Shown here piece by piece: positions 38,701 through 51,952 of a stretch of 64,000 bases of DNA. Every line of letters starts with the position of its first letter. Within the stretch, counting starts at the first letter, position 1. The stretch comes from Pelargonium tetragonum (taxonomy: Eukaryota; Streptophyta; Magnoliopsida; Geraniales; Geraniaceae). The position numbers were made by a program, and so were the translations under genes. The stretch covers positions 1 to 64,000 of the forward strand of contig JAYMTL010000045.1 of the NCBI GenBank assembly GCA_036897445.1, in the 5' to 3' direction. Under the pieces are notes generated by a model. That model saw nothing but the letters and a program-made list of their open reading frames with translations, was not told the origin of the DNA and made no database searches.

Positions 38701-41700
38701 TAATTAAGAGATAATTTTGACATTCCGGGGGTGCATATAACCCTGCTTCTATTACACGAGCTCTCTGCTAGGTGGGAAATAAAAGAATTCAGTCAAGACT
38801 CTTAAAGTAAGGTTCATTAAGATAAGAGAAGACTTCCTTCTAGAGTAAATAGAGGGCTCACTAACTCTTTTGGTTTCGCACGAACTGGGTCACTTAGCGT
38901 TCATTTTATATATGCCAGCTATTTTATAGACAAAACCCAAAAGATAAAAAGTAACCATAAAGAGGGTTTTTCATTGGCGTAATGCCTATGAAATCTATTC
39001 AAAACATAACGAAAGAGAATTTTCTTACTATAAGCCAAGGTTATAACCGGTGGTGGAAAACTTCTAAATAAGTTAGTTGCGATACTTTATCTACTTATAA
39101 AAAAGCCCCTTGTAGTTGTATAGGAGCTATTATTAACCCAAGCAAGGTCGACACTGAAAACCTTGGCATAGACTTTAGTCTATGCTTCGCTTTGTATTAA
39201 AAAACTTGCCTTAAACTATAAATATCTAGGAGTTATTTACCTTCAGGCTTTTTGCTTTAATGTTTTTTAACGGACTTAAAACCACGCAGTTTTCGCCCCT
39301 TTCCTGCGTTGTTAGAAAGAGATTTCTTAGGGCCTATAGTAGCAATTAAGTTTTTTTCTTGTATTGCTTGAGAATTCTAATCTCAGCTTCAATTTAGTGC
39401 GGGTTACTTTAGTAAAATGCTTCTGAGAATACTTAATGCGGAGTTAAGAGGTTTTATATAAAGATTTATTAAGGCATATGCCGTAGTAAAGGATTCCCCT
39501 TGAAAGGTCTAAGAGTGAGGCAAGACTTTTTAGATCCCCGCAGGGAAACCTCTTTTTGTTATACTCTTGCAAAAAGTGAAATAAGAATAATAAGAATAAA
39601 GAGGAAATAATTAACAAAGCCCCTAAAATAAAAGAAGTTGGACATAATAAGAGATCCAGGTAAGGTATAGAATCCCCGCAAGAATCTAGTAAGTGCAAAT
39701 AATAAAGAGAAGAACTTCTCTCGAAAACCTTAAAGGAAACTCTAAATTTCTTTCTTGTCCGAATCAAAGTCTTATTCTTAAGAGTATATCATGATGTAAG
39801 GGTTCTTTTGAACTAAGGAAGGGCTCTTGAAATAATAGCACTGCAATTTCATTTACTCTAGCTGTATGCGAACAAATCCCTAAAAGCTTCTTTCTATTAG
39901 ACCCCTTTTACTGAATTAGTCTTTCTTTTCATCTTTTAATAAAATCTTAACTTCTTTCTTCTTAATTGAATTGCTAAACCTAAGCCCAACTTAGCAGTCC
40001 CCTTAAAAATCCAACAAAAGACCCGCTGTAGTGGACCACCACGTAAAAAAAGAGGACTCTTTATTCTGTATACATAAATCTACTCTTCTATCATTCTAAT
40101 TTCTAGATAACACAAGAAAAGGAATTTCTCCATAGGCATTTCCGAATCGAAGGCCAAGGTACTAGGATCTCCAATTCATCTTCATTACTTTCGAATTTTA
40201 TAGATCAAGAAACCTATATACGAGCACTTCTCGGAACGAAGCTTCCTATCCACGAATGACAAAAAGGACATATTTAAGCTAAAGGTAGGACCTAGTGATA
40301 AACGAATCAAAAACTTGGATCTGCCCCACTCATAAAACCGAACTTGATTTTTGCATTTGTAGCCGTTGAGTGAACGCGATTCTTGAACTAATTTGAGAAA
40401 TTTTTAGAGTAAGGACAAGCCATTATATATTGAAAACGACTCTATCTACGTTTCTACAGCCTATATTTATAGTAAGGGATAAATATTACACTGAACTTTT
40501 CTTAAAATAGTATAAAACTCGTATCTGACTTAATACCAAGGTGAGCTCTCACGGATTGTACTAAATTTTTCTTATCTTATAATATAAGGAGTATATATGG
40601 AAAAAAACTTTCTAATTAGGAGTCCGCGAATTAAGGACCCACTCCTTTTATGTTCGAAAAAACTTTTAGCAGGAAAACAAATTCTTAAATAAAATACCAA
40701 GAGTCCCTGGATTATTTAGGACAAACTCTATTCTTAGTATTCTCCCGGATTTGCGAAAAAGAGAGACCCCTTTATATATGCCTTTAAAAGCCGGAAAAAC
40801 CAAGAACAAGAAGAATCCCCAGTATATGCCACTACGTTTATAACCTCTGCCTGGGCTAGACGGGCCTTTTTTTTTTAATCACTTTAGGTAGAAAAAGCCA
40901 GGAATCCTTTGAAAATGAGAGATGCCAGAATTTTAGACTGATCCAAGGAGGGATAACTTTGAGACGTCCGCCTAAGGAATTCCCATTCAGTCTTTCAAGT
41001 AAAATTTTCTTAGGGCACAAAAGCTTTTTTCAGGTCAAAGTGCGAGAGAATTCTAAAAAGATAAAAGCTCCGATTCAGAAACTTGTTTAGAATGAAAATC
41101 CTATCTAGTAGAGAGGCATCCTTAAATGAAAGTAGTATATCTCAAAGAACGCCTGCGAAATATCCAAGAACTAGGGAGCCCCGGGGTTTTTACGAGTAGT
41201 ATTGAATATACAAATTCCAGTCTAAGTTTATGCAAATAATTTCATTAAGGCCTTCTTATTATTAAAAAATTTCTGTGGATTTCCTTAATTCTTTTTGGTC
41301 CCCCTTATGGAAGTAGATCCTTTTATTCCTCCGCAGGAGGCTTTAAGGTGAAAGTTTAGTATGCAGAAAGTTGGAAGTCCCTTAAACTAGGACGAGAAGC
41401 TGCCTTTATATAAAGGATCTTTTTTACTTCGGGATTGATTTTCTTACCTTAAATCTAGAATTTGAAAATTGGAACCTCGGGATACCCCTTTTCTTTTTTT
41501 AAGAATTTGGATATAACTAAAATCATCCTTTATTTAATAGCACGGGGAGTTCTTCTATTTTGGATATCCACTGAAAGAAAGGCCCTCGAATGAAATAGGG
41601 CGCTACTAGATCTAAATAAGAAAAGGAACTTCCTTGCAGAAGACAGGGATCCCAAGGGAAGAAGATTTGACTTTTTATAGTCTTCTATAGAGCTAAATCC

Positions 41701-44199
41701 TTTTTAAGTGGAAAAAAAGAGATTCTATAATTGCATTACCTCGATTCAAAAATCTTATTTATCCTAAAGATAGAGCTGTTCATTCGTTGAAACCCCCGGA
41801 GTCTTGATCTTAAGGTACCACACAGGATTACATAACTTAGACTCGTATCAAAGAAAGAGTTTCGAAAAGGGAAGTGAGCGTGAGTACATTTTCAATTTTT
41901 AGTTATTTCACTCGGATTAAGATTTTTTGCGTCTAGAACGTTCCTAAGTTTTTATTGTCTCTACCATTACGTATTACTAGTAAGAATTGCTTTTAGGTTA
42001 GGATAATTGAAATGAATTTTGATCGGATAAATCCGAAACTTTTGCCTTCTTAAGTTAAGCCTTTACTCTGAATATGACATGCTCTTTTACTCGTTATTCG
42101 GAAAGTTATAGGTACAGACCTATAGAAAATCTTCTTTTATTATTATACTTTATCGTTTACCTATAAACGAAACCCAGAAAAGTCAAAAACCCCTATGTCA
42201 CCCGTTTTGCTATCGAAAAAAGGTTCATGGTTAATTAATAGGATTAGGTAAGTTTCTAATTTTTGGGTTCTTTTGGAAGTTCACTTTTTGCAATGCAATA
42301 TTTTACTCGAATATATGCTTCTGTACTATATTTGCCTCGTACTTTGTACTTTAAAAGATTCTTTTTATTGTGAAATAGGTATCCCTACTCAGCTACCAAC
42401 CCCCTTTACTTAAAAAAATTTCCAGCTTAAACTGGGAATTCAGACTCCTAAGGAGCCCCTTAAAACCTCATTTGTAAAGATCCAACAGAAATAAAAATCT
42501 AGATAGGTATATACTCTAACCTCTATAGAAATAGAAGAACAGAAAATGTGGAACTCATGAAAACGGATCAATAAGGAATTTGAGTTCAAACTGACGGAAG
42601 CCCTAAAGATAAAGAGTAACTTTTTCGTATTCAAAAAGATTTTCTAAGCGGATACCAAAAATATAGAAGAGTTTTTTATTAATAAGGGTCGCCCCTAGCT
42701 TTCAGTTATTATATTATATAGTTTCTCGTCAGCCAAGTCCCCGGATTTTTCTTCCTTTTCGTCCATAATCAATCCTGGAAAACTACTCCGTGTATAGTTT
42801 TCTATTGCAAAATTTCAAATAAAGCAGCAGGGGCAGTTCTTAAAAGAGTCTCCAGGAGAAGCCTCTAGTCGCCTAAGAATCCATAGGAATAAAAAGGACA
42901 AAAGGGGAAGCTTTTCCAAAAAAGAACTCAATACATCAATACTTAAGGAATCGTCCTGATTCACAGTATATTAAACTCTTGAAACCCTAACTATGAGATA
43001 GTCCCGAGAGTCTGGGTCCTTTTAGCTAGAAAACGGGAATTGAATTACTAACCTTCTTTCCTTTCCCTTAAGTGTTACCTAAAATTGCTAATTACATAAA
43101 TCCTTTTTGAATAAAAGATTTTTTGACTTCCCTATTACCTTTTTGCTTTGTATATTTCCTTTTATAAACAATAGACCTTCACAGGTCACTACTTGTACTA
43201 TATTCTTGTAGGGCATCCCTTTCATATTCCGGTATTCCTGCCTAAAGTCTTTACATTCAATTTCCAGTGACCTCCTGTAAAACTGCCATAAGTCTTTTAA
43301 ATCAAAAATTCAGTAAAAAAGCTCCTCGAGATTTGCCCGAAACGAAACGTATTATCTCGTTGTAAAGGCTCAAATACCCCCTCTGGTATCACTACTTTAC
43401 CCGGAATTTCGCTACAAAACGAACGAAGGAATCCTTAGAGAAGAGAGATTTTTATGATACTACTATTGGACTTTAGCGCGTTAGCTAAACTTGTTCAAAC
43501 GCGGGTCTGCCCGTTAGTAATTAGTAAACTGTGCCCTGAGTTTCATGAGTAATCAGCGCTTACTTTTTAATCTAGCAATGGCGGGATACCTATATAGTCT
43601 AGTTTTTATACCTATCTAATAAAAAAGTTCCATCTCGAAGTCTGCCCGTACCCGCATCGTCATAAGACCTTTCAGAATTTGACTTTTCTTTCTTCAAGAA
43701 TTTGGCAGGATTTGGGTCTTCTTATTAGTCTTTCACTTTCAAGTTTTTGTTTGGGCAAGGGCCCTTTAGATAAGTGCTTTTTCAATATCTTTTATTTTAT
43801 AGAATTCTAAGACTTAGTACGAAGAAACTAAAAACTGCTTCAAAAAAAATGAATGTAAAAAATGTAAGTCCGTATACCAGCCTATCTTAGGATACTCCAG
43901 AATCAAAATAACTGCAACTTGAACCAGGAAAAGACTCTAGAAAAAGAAAAAGAATTAAGGAATTCACCAGTTACACTAGTTATAATATCAGAAACCCGGA
44001 GATTCTGTTTCTACCCACTGGATTTATATGTGCTATAAAAATTTCGCCAGAGAGAGGGGAGTCTTTTATCAAGCTTAAATTCTGTACTTCCCCGGAGTGA
44101 ACAAAACCTTCTAAAATTTTGTTGCAGCTCCCCAGTTTCGCCAATCCTCGAATTCGAATACCCAGATTATAAAATGACCTGGCTATCGCTATACTTGCT
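35781..44199. other. Gene-less stretch with one copy of the 32 bp repeat
   Basis: No protein family or RNA gene is recognised in 8.4 kb. The longest frame, 107 codons at 39444-39767 minus, opens on TTG and has only a Leu-rich hydrophobic stretch; I take it as chance. The single notable item is the 32 bp repeat copy at 38587-38618. Confidence 0.55.
38587..38618 (+). repeat. 32 bp dispersed repeat, copy 1
   Basis: This segment matches 47118-47149 at 30 of 32 positions in the same orientation. The 3' 19 bases, from GGTGTATC to ACCCTAG, are identical. Outside the unit the flanks diverge at once. The core contains a small hairpin (GTAT-CTT-ATAC). It is the longest repeat pair I found. A relative, TACTTATACCCTAA, occurs near 61203. 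Confidence 0.7.
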
Positions 44200-45000
44200 T
44201 TTGAGAGTCGAACTTTAAGATATACTACTATAAAAGAAGTTTTTAATTCAAAGTATCCTACCTCGAAGGAACTCCCTTTTTCTTCTTCTTACTTGGAAAC
44301 ACTAGATGGACCTTAGGTAACTAAGTCCTTTTACTACCTTATATCATATCTGCACCCTATGCCTATTGGAGCCTTTACCCTTCTTAGAGACCCTTAGACT
44401 CCCTCTATGTATTGTCTTTGTCAGAATCAAAATATACAAATACAAAGAAAACCTTCCCTTTCTAGAAACCTTATTTGAAACTCTTCGTTGCTTATCTCTA
44501 TCTTAGTTAGACTCTTACGGATCCTCTTGATAACTACTAATTTCCTTTTTTGAAACACAACTCTTAATAAGAAAAAGTACTTCATTTACTTACTGGAAAT
44601 GGGAAACTCTGTAAACACAGTAACACAAAAGCAACCTACTTACTAAGTTCTGTATCCCTGTTTTCTTATTCTTCATTTCATAGCTATCGTTGTATCTTCT
44701 TTTGATCTAGACCCTCGTTAACTGAAAACTCGAAAGAATACTACACACCGCAAAACTTACCTAAAAATCTTCTTTGGTATAGACTTTCAATTACGCGATT
44801 TCCCAAGAGTCCGAGAACAACCTATTGCTTCTTTTGATAGCACTTAGACTTGTACTTGTAATACCTGGCTTTTCTGTAGCCTTTTTTCATCTGCGCCCTT
44901 GCAGCTTTCTAAAAGAAAAAAAAGATTCTATACTTGCTTGTAAAACCAAGACACTCAATTGGAAAAAAAAACTATCTAAACCCGTAAATGTCATTACTTT
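44200..45000. other. C-skewed patch, no convincing gene
   Basis: C exceeds G on the plus strand (18 to 8 at 44341-44400; 13 to 6 at 44641-44700). A 60-codon frame at 44825-45007 opens on TTG with a hydrophobic N-terminus; nothing else supports it. Confidence 0.5.
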
Positions 45001-46972
45001 CAACTAAAAAGACTTTATACTAGGAAACCTTTTGCAATTAGTTTATCTTCGTTAATATCTTTCCTTTAGTAGTAAGTGCTTTCACTAGAAAGAAGGCTTA
45101 GTTATGAACTGGGGGAATAGAACTTTACTAACTAGAAGAAAGATAGTTGTATTAGTCTAAGGTGTATTGGTATAGTTTTTTTATCAGTAAGGAGGAAACC
45201 GCTAAGGTTTATATAGTGTCCTTTTCGAGTTTTTCCTATTATATATTATACTTGTAAAAATCTCTTTTAGTTTTAGCTTTGTATTCGTATGCAAGTAAGG
45301 TTCATCCTTTTGTCAACTACGAGTCCTCGCGGTTGGGCGATACTTAGTAGGTAGTAGGCTTTCGTCCCCTTATTCTTATTGTATATTAAAAAATTTCATT
45401 TCTTAATTATCTTCGGAGGGCCTCTTGCCAGGTTCAAAAAATCAGTTTAGATCAGTAAGTTGTACTTCTATTCCCTAAGTTGTTATAAAAGAAAAGGAAA
45501 CTCTCGCAAAGAGGGTGACCTAACTTATTAAGGTGGGTTATAAAAGTGAGAAAGGGGAGAATACTAAAAAAACAAAGGAGTACTTATTGAAAGGAATGCC
45601 GAAGGTTCTAAGCGCTTCCGTTTAGATATGTTAGTATAGGGTAACCCGTGGCGTTTTTGTTTTGTGTATAGAAAGAAAGGGATTTTGTAAGGAAGGTTCA
45701 CCTCTTTTGTATGTAAGCATTGCTTTAGTCCGAATTTTATACCTTAATACGAAATGCGATCCAGTCTACAAAAGTTCAGGATATAAAAAGTTTTTTATAA
45801 TTATCAGAAAAAGCTTATAAATGCCCGTTTAAACGCACTAAAAATTTTTGGGATACCCCCCCTCCTGAATTTCCCTTACCGTATATATTTTTTCTTTTTG
45901 AATTGAAAATCTCTTGGTATACAAAACGAAGTCAGACTTTTCTAGATAAAGAAAATGAGTCGGTAGTAGGGTAAGCTTAGCAGGGATTACTAGCTTTGAA
46001 GGGAAAACTTAAGGAGCGCTTCAGGTTCCTCAGGGTTTACGATCGATTTCAGTAGATAGTCAACAGGATACTAAGGACTGAAGATTTTCCAGTAAACGAA
46101 AGAAAGTGAAAGTCAAAGGTTTCCGGTCAGGATATAGAAGATAGAATTTAGGAAAAAGGGATAAGTGGCTTCAAGATTGATTTTATGGGGATTGGCTTCA
46201 CTAGACAGGGATTTTATAAGTTAGGAAGTTTCCGAATTAAAGTAAGTTATGAAAGGGAGTAAGTCGACAGTTTTATGGGATAGAACTTGAATTCAAGGAC
46301 TCCCCGCTTATGTACTCTAGTTAAATAAAGAAAATACGGAATAAGACTTAAAAAGAGAAACCGGAGTTCTTTCTTGAAATAGGATCCTTCTAAAACCTCT
46401 AAAAAAAACAGGCTTAAAAAGCCTTTAAGAGCCGCTTGCTAAACTCACCGATGATAATAACTTTGGTTTTTTTGAAACTCTTTACTTTTTAAGAAGTAAA
46501 GCCCACCTGTTTCTTACTCTTCGGAGAATACTCGTAATTCCAGAATTTCTTAGTTAAAGTAACTGTCTTTATCTTTATAGTCGCGCGCTCCTTTTCTTTT
46601 TCAAGTTTCCTGTGTAGGATAGGAAGAACCCGTTAGAAATTATAAAGAACTTAACTAACTAAAGGCATTTGGTCAATAAAGGGAGGTCAAGGGATTGGCT
46701 AGAATTAGCAAGACTTTGTCGTTTTTCTAGATAGATAAAAGAAAGACTTCGGTTCTCTTTGACTGGGGTGGAATTTTCCTTTAGGTTAGGAAGGCTTTTT
46801 GGGGAGTCCTTTTTATTTCCTATTAGTTAGGGGCTCTTCTCTTTACAAATCTTCCTATGTTTCCAGGTTCCCATTCCTAAAAAAATCCTAAAATCATAGT
46901 TTTAAGGGGCTCGCGTAGTATATAAACTTTCTTATCTCTCTGATCAAGGTTTCTAAGTAACTAGTCAGTCAC

Positions 46973-46988
46973 AAGGTAACGAAGTTAA
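46973..46988 (+). repeat. AAGGTAACGAAGTTAA repeat, exact copy 3
   Basis: Identical to 29972-29987 and 33927-33942. It lies 130 bp before the second copy of the 32 bp repeat. The first 32 bp copy has no such neighbour, so the two repeats do not travel together. Confidence 0.65.
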
Positions 46989-47117
46989 AGGAATAGGGAA
47001 GATCTAACTAGAATAAGGGTAAGCGGTTTCTTTAACTAAAACTACTAATAAGGGAGGCCCCTAAAAAAAAAGTCTTCCTTTTTGTTCTTTATTATAGGAA
47101 TTCTCAAGAGTCTGCTA

Positions 47118-47149
47118 ACTAAGAAGAAAAGGTGTATCTTATACCCTAG
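47118..47149 (+). repeat. 32 bp dispersed repeat, copy 2
   Basis: Partner of 38587-38618, with two mismatches near the middle (G/A and T/A) and a shared 10-base lead ACTAAGAAGA. Confidence 0.7.
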
Positions 47150-50100
47150 TAATAAGATACGGATATAGATTAAGAAAACAAAGAAGTCAATTTAAGAAGT
47201 TTGGCTATAAGGTATGAATGTACTATCTGTAAGACTCCTTGCATTTCCCTTCGTCTCTTCGTTAGAAACAGGCAGGAGGGAACAAAAGGACTACCTCTTA
47301 ACAAGTAATACAACTATAAGCCTTACTCTTATCTATAACTAAAGAACTAAAGTCTGACTTTATTTTAGTAAGTAAAAAGGCTACAAGAGTCCTTTTGTAC
47401 AGGGCATAAGAGTACGGCTTATATATCTTTAGGTATTGAAGAAGGTTTTCGGTTTCCACTAACTAATGAGAGCTTTGTTTAGTTTTTACAAGTCAAGCTC
47501 TTAAAAAGAAGATACGTAATAGGAAAGGGTGCAGAAGGAAGATAGGTCTTAAAGCTTCTCAGAAAAAGGTGTAGCTAAGAGCATAAGTTTAGTGTTATTA
47601 AGAAGCTCGTTTTTTAGAAGAATTGACAATTAGAGGTTAGGCTCTTTTCAATTTTAATTAGTAAGACAAAAAGGGTCCGGGTAGGGTTTTTGCGAGGTTT
47701 TCGTAGATTTACTCCCTTATGGGTTTGACAGGATATACGGCAAATTGACTTGCGTTATAAAAGGATTCTTTCCTTTTTGGTTTACTAGGATTTCTTTGGT
47801 AAAGGGTAGTTAATGTTTTATAGGATTTGCTTCTCATGAGTTTGACTCGGGGATAGAAATAGAATTCGTTTCAATTAAAGGGGTTTTTACCTTTTTTTGG
47901 TCTTTTTATTTTGCATATAGATAGGACGGTCCAAGTCCCCTACACAAACAAATATAGGGTCTTCTTACTTTTCCGTTGTAGAGGCCTCAACGTCGGAGAA
48001 AAAGAAGAGTAAGTAAAGTGTCTCTTTTATGCATTTCGCTGCCTTGTCTTTGAAATTCAAAACTAAAATAACAGCGAATCCTTAGAGAGGCCCCCAGGAA
48101 TTGACTAGACTTACATCTAAATTTTACCCTAGGAGGTGGTGAATCCTAGAAAAGAAAAAGAGAGGCTTTCAAAATAGATAAAAATGACTCATACAAGTAA
48201 AGTTAGCAAATTCATGAATAAACTTTGGCTACCGCCTCTATATTAAGGTTTCTTGCTAAGATCTTTCCTGAAACTCTTTTAAGAAGTCCGAATCCTAAAA
48301 TCATGTTAAATAAGGAGGTACATTTACGTATATATTCTGCATACTAGTTCTTTTTGCGTGCCTCAAGGTCCTAACATTTTGGATTTCCTTCTAAGTCCTA
48401 TGTTTGTTACGACCCCAAATTATCCTAAATAAAGTAAAGGTAACTTAAGAGCAAAGTAATCCCTTTGGTTATCACTGGGATATAAAGAATGAAAGGACTT
48501 GGACTTCTATTCTAAGCCGAGGAAAGTAAAATTTGGGAAACCGCGGAATTCTTTTTACCCTCTTGTGTAACAAAGTGAAATTTCTACTCTAACGAAGCCG
48601 GGTTTCTAGCAGTGCTAATTTTTGTAAGTAGTAGAGATCGTGTAACTAAAAGAGGGCCGAACCTTACCAAGCCCTCTGCAGTCCGAAACAAGGGAACTAA
48701 AAAAAGAATAGGCGTTTCTTAACTAATAAAAAAGTAGGGGGCTTTCTATTTCAAAAGAAAAGTGCTCTAATTAAATCCGGGGCGGGGAATGATTTTCCTA
48801 GGGATATCAAGCTCTTACTTCTTGTTTGTTTTAGTTAGACGCAGGCTACTCGTAATAAAGTCTTTTACCGGGAACTTTACTTCGGTTATTATGCCAAGAG
48901 GGTTGAACTTAAAGAAGAAATTTTCTATTAGGTAAAGCTCCCCAGCCTCCTTTTGCTTAACTTTCCTATTCCTCGAATCCAAACTAATCCGGAATTGAAT
49001 GCAGTCTAAGAACATTTTTAAGAGTCTGATTTCCGCTTTTAGGGGTAAACAACCGAGGGAACTTTCTAAACTAAAGAAGCCCCTAATACAATCCTTCTTT
49101 AAAATCTGAGACATTCAAAGGATAATTAAAGAGCCCTAACACTTAAAAAGTTTTAGTTAATGAAGTAATATAACCCCAAAAAGGAGTATAGTATATAGTA
49201 GACCCGGCGCATCCATATTATTGTAATTAAGATAAGCTTGGGAAGACTTTTGAGTATAGAGGAGAAAGGGTTTCCAATATACCAATATAATATAAGGAAA
49301 CATGAAGTAAACTCTATCGAATTTCCAAGTTCATAAACTCTGGATATACATTAAATTCTTAGGGATATAGGGAGGTAATTCTGCTGTTATGTTACCTAAA
49401 TCACTCAATAAAGTTTTAAATAAATTTGAATTTGAGGACGGTAAATAAGGGGAATTAAACACGAGGGGGTAAAAGAAATATGTATAGGCAGGAGTATAAG
49501 AAGGGCTTCGCACCATACCCGGATTGCTGGGGTTTCCTACAATATTAAAATGAAAAGAAAATAAGGGATTTTAAAGTTCCCTACCAGTGTAATAAGAGTT
49601 CCGGATTTCGCTAGGTAGAAGAAAGTATATAAAGGGAACTCCCTCACTTTTATGTATCTAACTCGATAGGATAAAGTTCCAAGAGAAAGTGCTTTTTTTA
49701 ATCCTGGATTTTCTTCTTGACGAAAAGGGGCATGCTAAAAAATTTTGTTTTTAATTGAATTAAGAATCCAAAAAGTTTAAGAGCTATAAACTATAGTGGG
49801 ATTTCCACCTCTGTGCTTCGAAATAGTTAGTAGTAAGAATATTTAGAATCTGATTTGACTTCTGTCCGTTGTTAAAAATCTTATACATAAAGATTCTTTT
49901 TGGTTGGCTGTTTAGCGCAGACCCCTTTAATTCAAAGAAACCCTTGACCCTTTGTTGTTTGATTAGTTACTTGGTTGTATAGATTTATAAAAAACGAGTT
50001 TACACTTACTTTTTTTTGTTTCGAGTCAAAGCCCTTGTGTGAGTTCCCTTCTAACTAAAGAAAAGGAGCACCTTTTTTACTTATTTTCAAGGACCTTCCT

Positions 50101-51952
50101 TTTGCGCATTTTTAAGTCTATCGGGATATCTATGCCTGCTTCTTAAGGAAGTAACTGAAAATCTATGTGTATTAACCCGGTTTAATGCAAGTCCAAAAAG
50201 TAGACTTGTAAGCTTCCGGGATTTGGTAAGGTTAATCTTTCTAAAGTGGATCCGACCAAAATTTTATTTACCTGGGTTCTATCTAAGGCTAAGGATGCTT
50301 TTTTCAAGAAGAGAAACTACTGATAACTGAAGTAGTTGAAAAGGGAAAAGATAAGGGGGTTCCCTTTAGTATTAGTAGGATCCTTGTAAGAACAAAAATA
50401 GAATTAAAGCCCTCAAACCCGATAAGGGAAAGGCGTTTCTATTCATACTAGCATTTCCTTTTAAAGCCACGGACTCTTTTTCTTGTAGGGAATTCAGTCT
50501 CGTATGTGCATTGAAGGATACTTTAAAGAAATAGCTCAGGATGTCTTTATAGCGAAGGAAGTCCCTTAAACTTACTCGAGTGATTTCAAGGTACTAACTT
50601 TTTGTAAAATCTCTCTAAGAGTCTCCAGCTCATACTTAAACCCTGTAGGATACCCGCGAAATCTTAATGTTTAATTAAAACTCTCTGGAATATTGTTAAC
50701 TTAAGAGCTAAACGAATTCTTAAAAGGATTACCCTGTGGTAGACTGGTAGACCGAAAATCTTTACCGGAAACGGATTCCTTTTACAGACCTAGAAAAACG
50801 TATTCTAGCTATTCCTTAATAAAAAACTTTAAGGAGAACAAGATTAAAGCAAACAAAACAAAAGTTTATCTAAACTAAAGCTTTCTTTATCACTTGTTTA
50901 GGCACCGCTTATTTGGCTCAATTCCCAATGCCTCTTTCTTTTTTATAATCTTCCTTTTTCTTTCCCTTTATAAATTTCAAAGACTTTATCTTGCGGTCTC
51001 TACAAGGAATTGGTAAATTCTTGTATAATTAAACAAATACAAATTCCCTCGCTTTCCTAAAAAAGGCCTGGCTATCTTTCCCTTCGAAATAAGGATCCTA
51101 CGGGTGTCTTGTAAATGTTCCCGATTCGTTCGCATCCTACGAGTCTATTCTCTACTAAAAAGCTGACAATCTATCCAATCCTTGCGAGCACTCCCTCTCA
51201 AAAGGAAAACTTACTTCTTTTTATGTTTTGTGAATTTTTCCAGAACCTTATTATGAAATGCTTAGGAGCTAACCTTTAAAAAGGCTTGTGATACTTTACA
51301 AGGTATCGAAGAAGTTCGGGCGAGGAGAGGAAAGGGCTTAATTGCCAGTTTTCTTAAAAGTCATATACTAGCTAGTAAGTGTAATACCACGAGTCTAAAA
51401 TCTACTTTTCGGGCAAGGTTTTTAGTGTGCATTAAGAGGACCCTTATATATAAGTAATTATAAATAGGAACCTAAACTATACTAACTCTAGAGTTTTTAA
51501 GGGGATTCGTCAACCAGGCATATAAAAAGGGGATTTCCTTAATTACTTCAAATACTTGTTTCCAAAATAAGGATGAAATAGGTCAGCCAAAGAAAATCTT
51601 ATTAGGCTAAGTTAAGTGAAGCGGTGCAATTTATTATAACTTTAACTCCTAAGTAAGTTTTTGACTTTTGGTAAAGTTATAGAGCCTCCTATTTAATATT
51701 TAATTTAATGCCGAAAAAGCCTGCGGTTGTGAAAAAAAAAAAGAAGAGCAGGTTGCTTTTTCTTAACTTATCCTCCTTTCACTTTCATGATAAATCTGGA
51801 ATACCTTTCTTTAAACTCCGGAGTAAGATTATACCTTGTGACTTTAACCGGGTGTGGTAAAATGAAAATATCAATTTTAATAAAAACAGGTTTTCAATAT
51901 GCATTACTTGAATGGTAGCTAGCATCTCCAGCGGAATCGCTAGAGTTTTGAT

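Larger units (their letters stand above)
45001..51952. other. Gene-less stretch with two repeat copies
   Basis: No gene is recognised. A G-skewed stretch lies at about 45.9-46.3 kb (16 G to 4 C at 46201-46260). It holds AAGGTAACGAAGTTAA at 46973-46988 and the second 32 bp repeat copy at 47118-47149, only about 130 bp apart. Frames at 48815-49114 and 49331-49516 (minus) have no motif. Confidence 0.55.

Noticed and set aside
39444-39767. 107-codon minus-strand frame with a Leu-rich hydrophobic stretch
   Set aside because: It opens on TTG, lies in ordinary background sequence and has no family resemblance.
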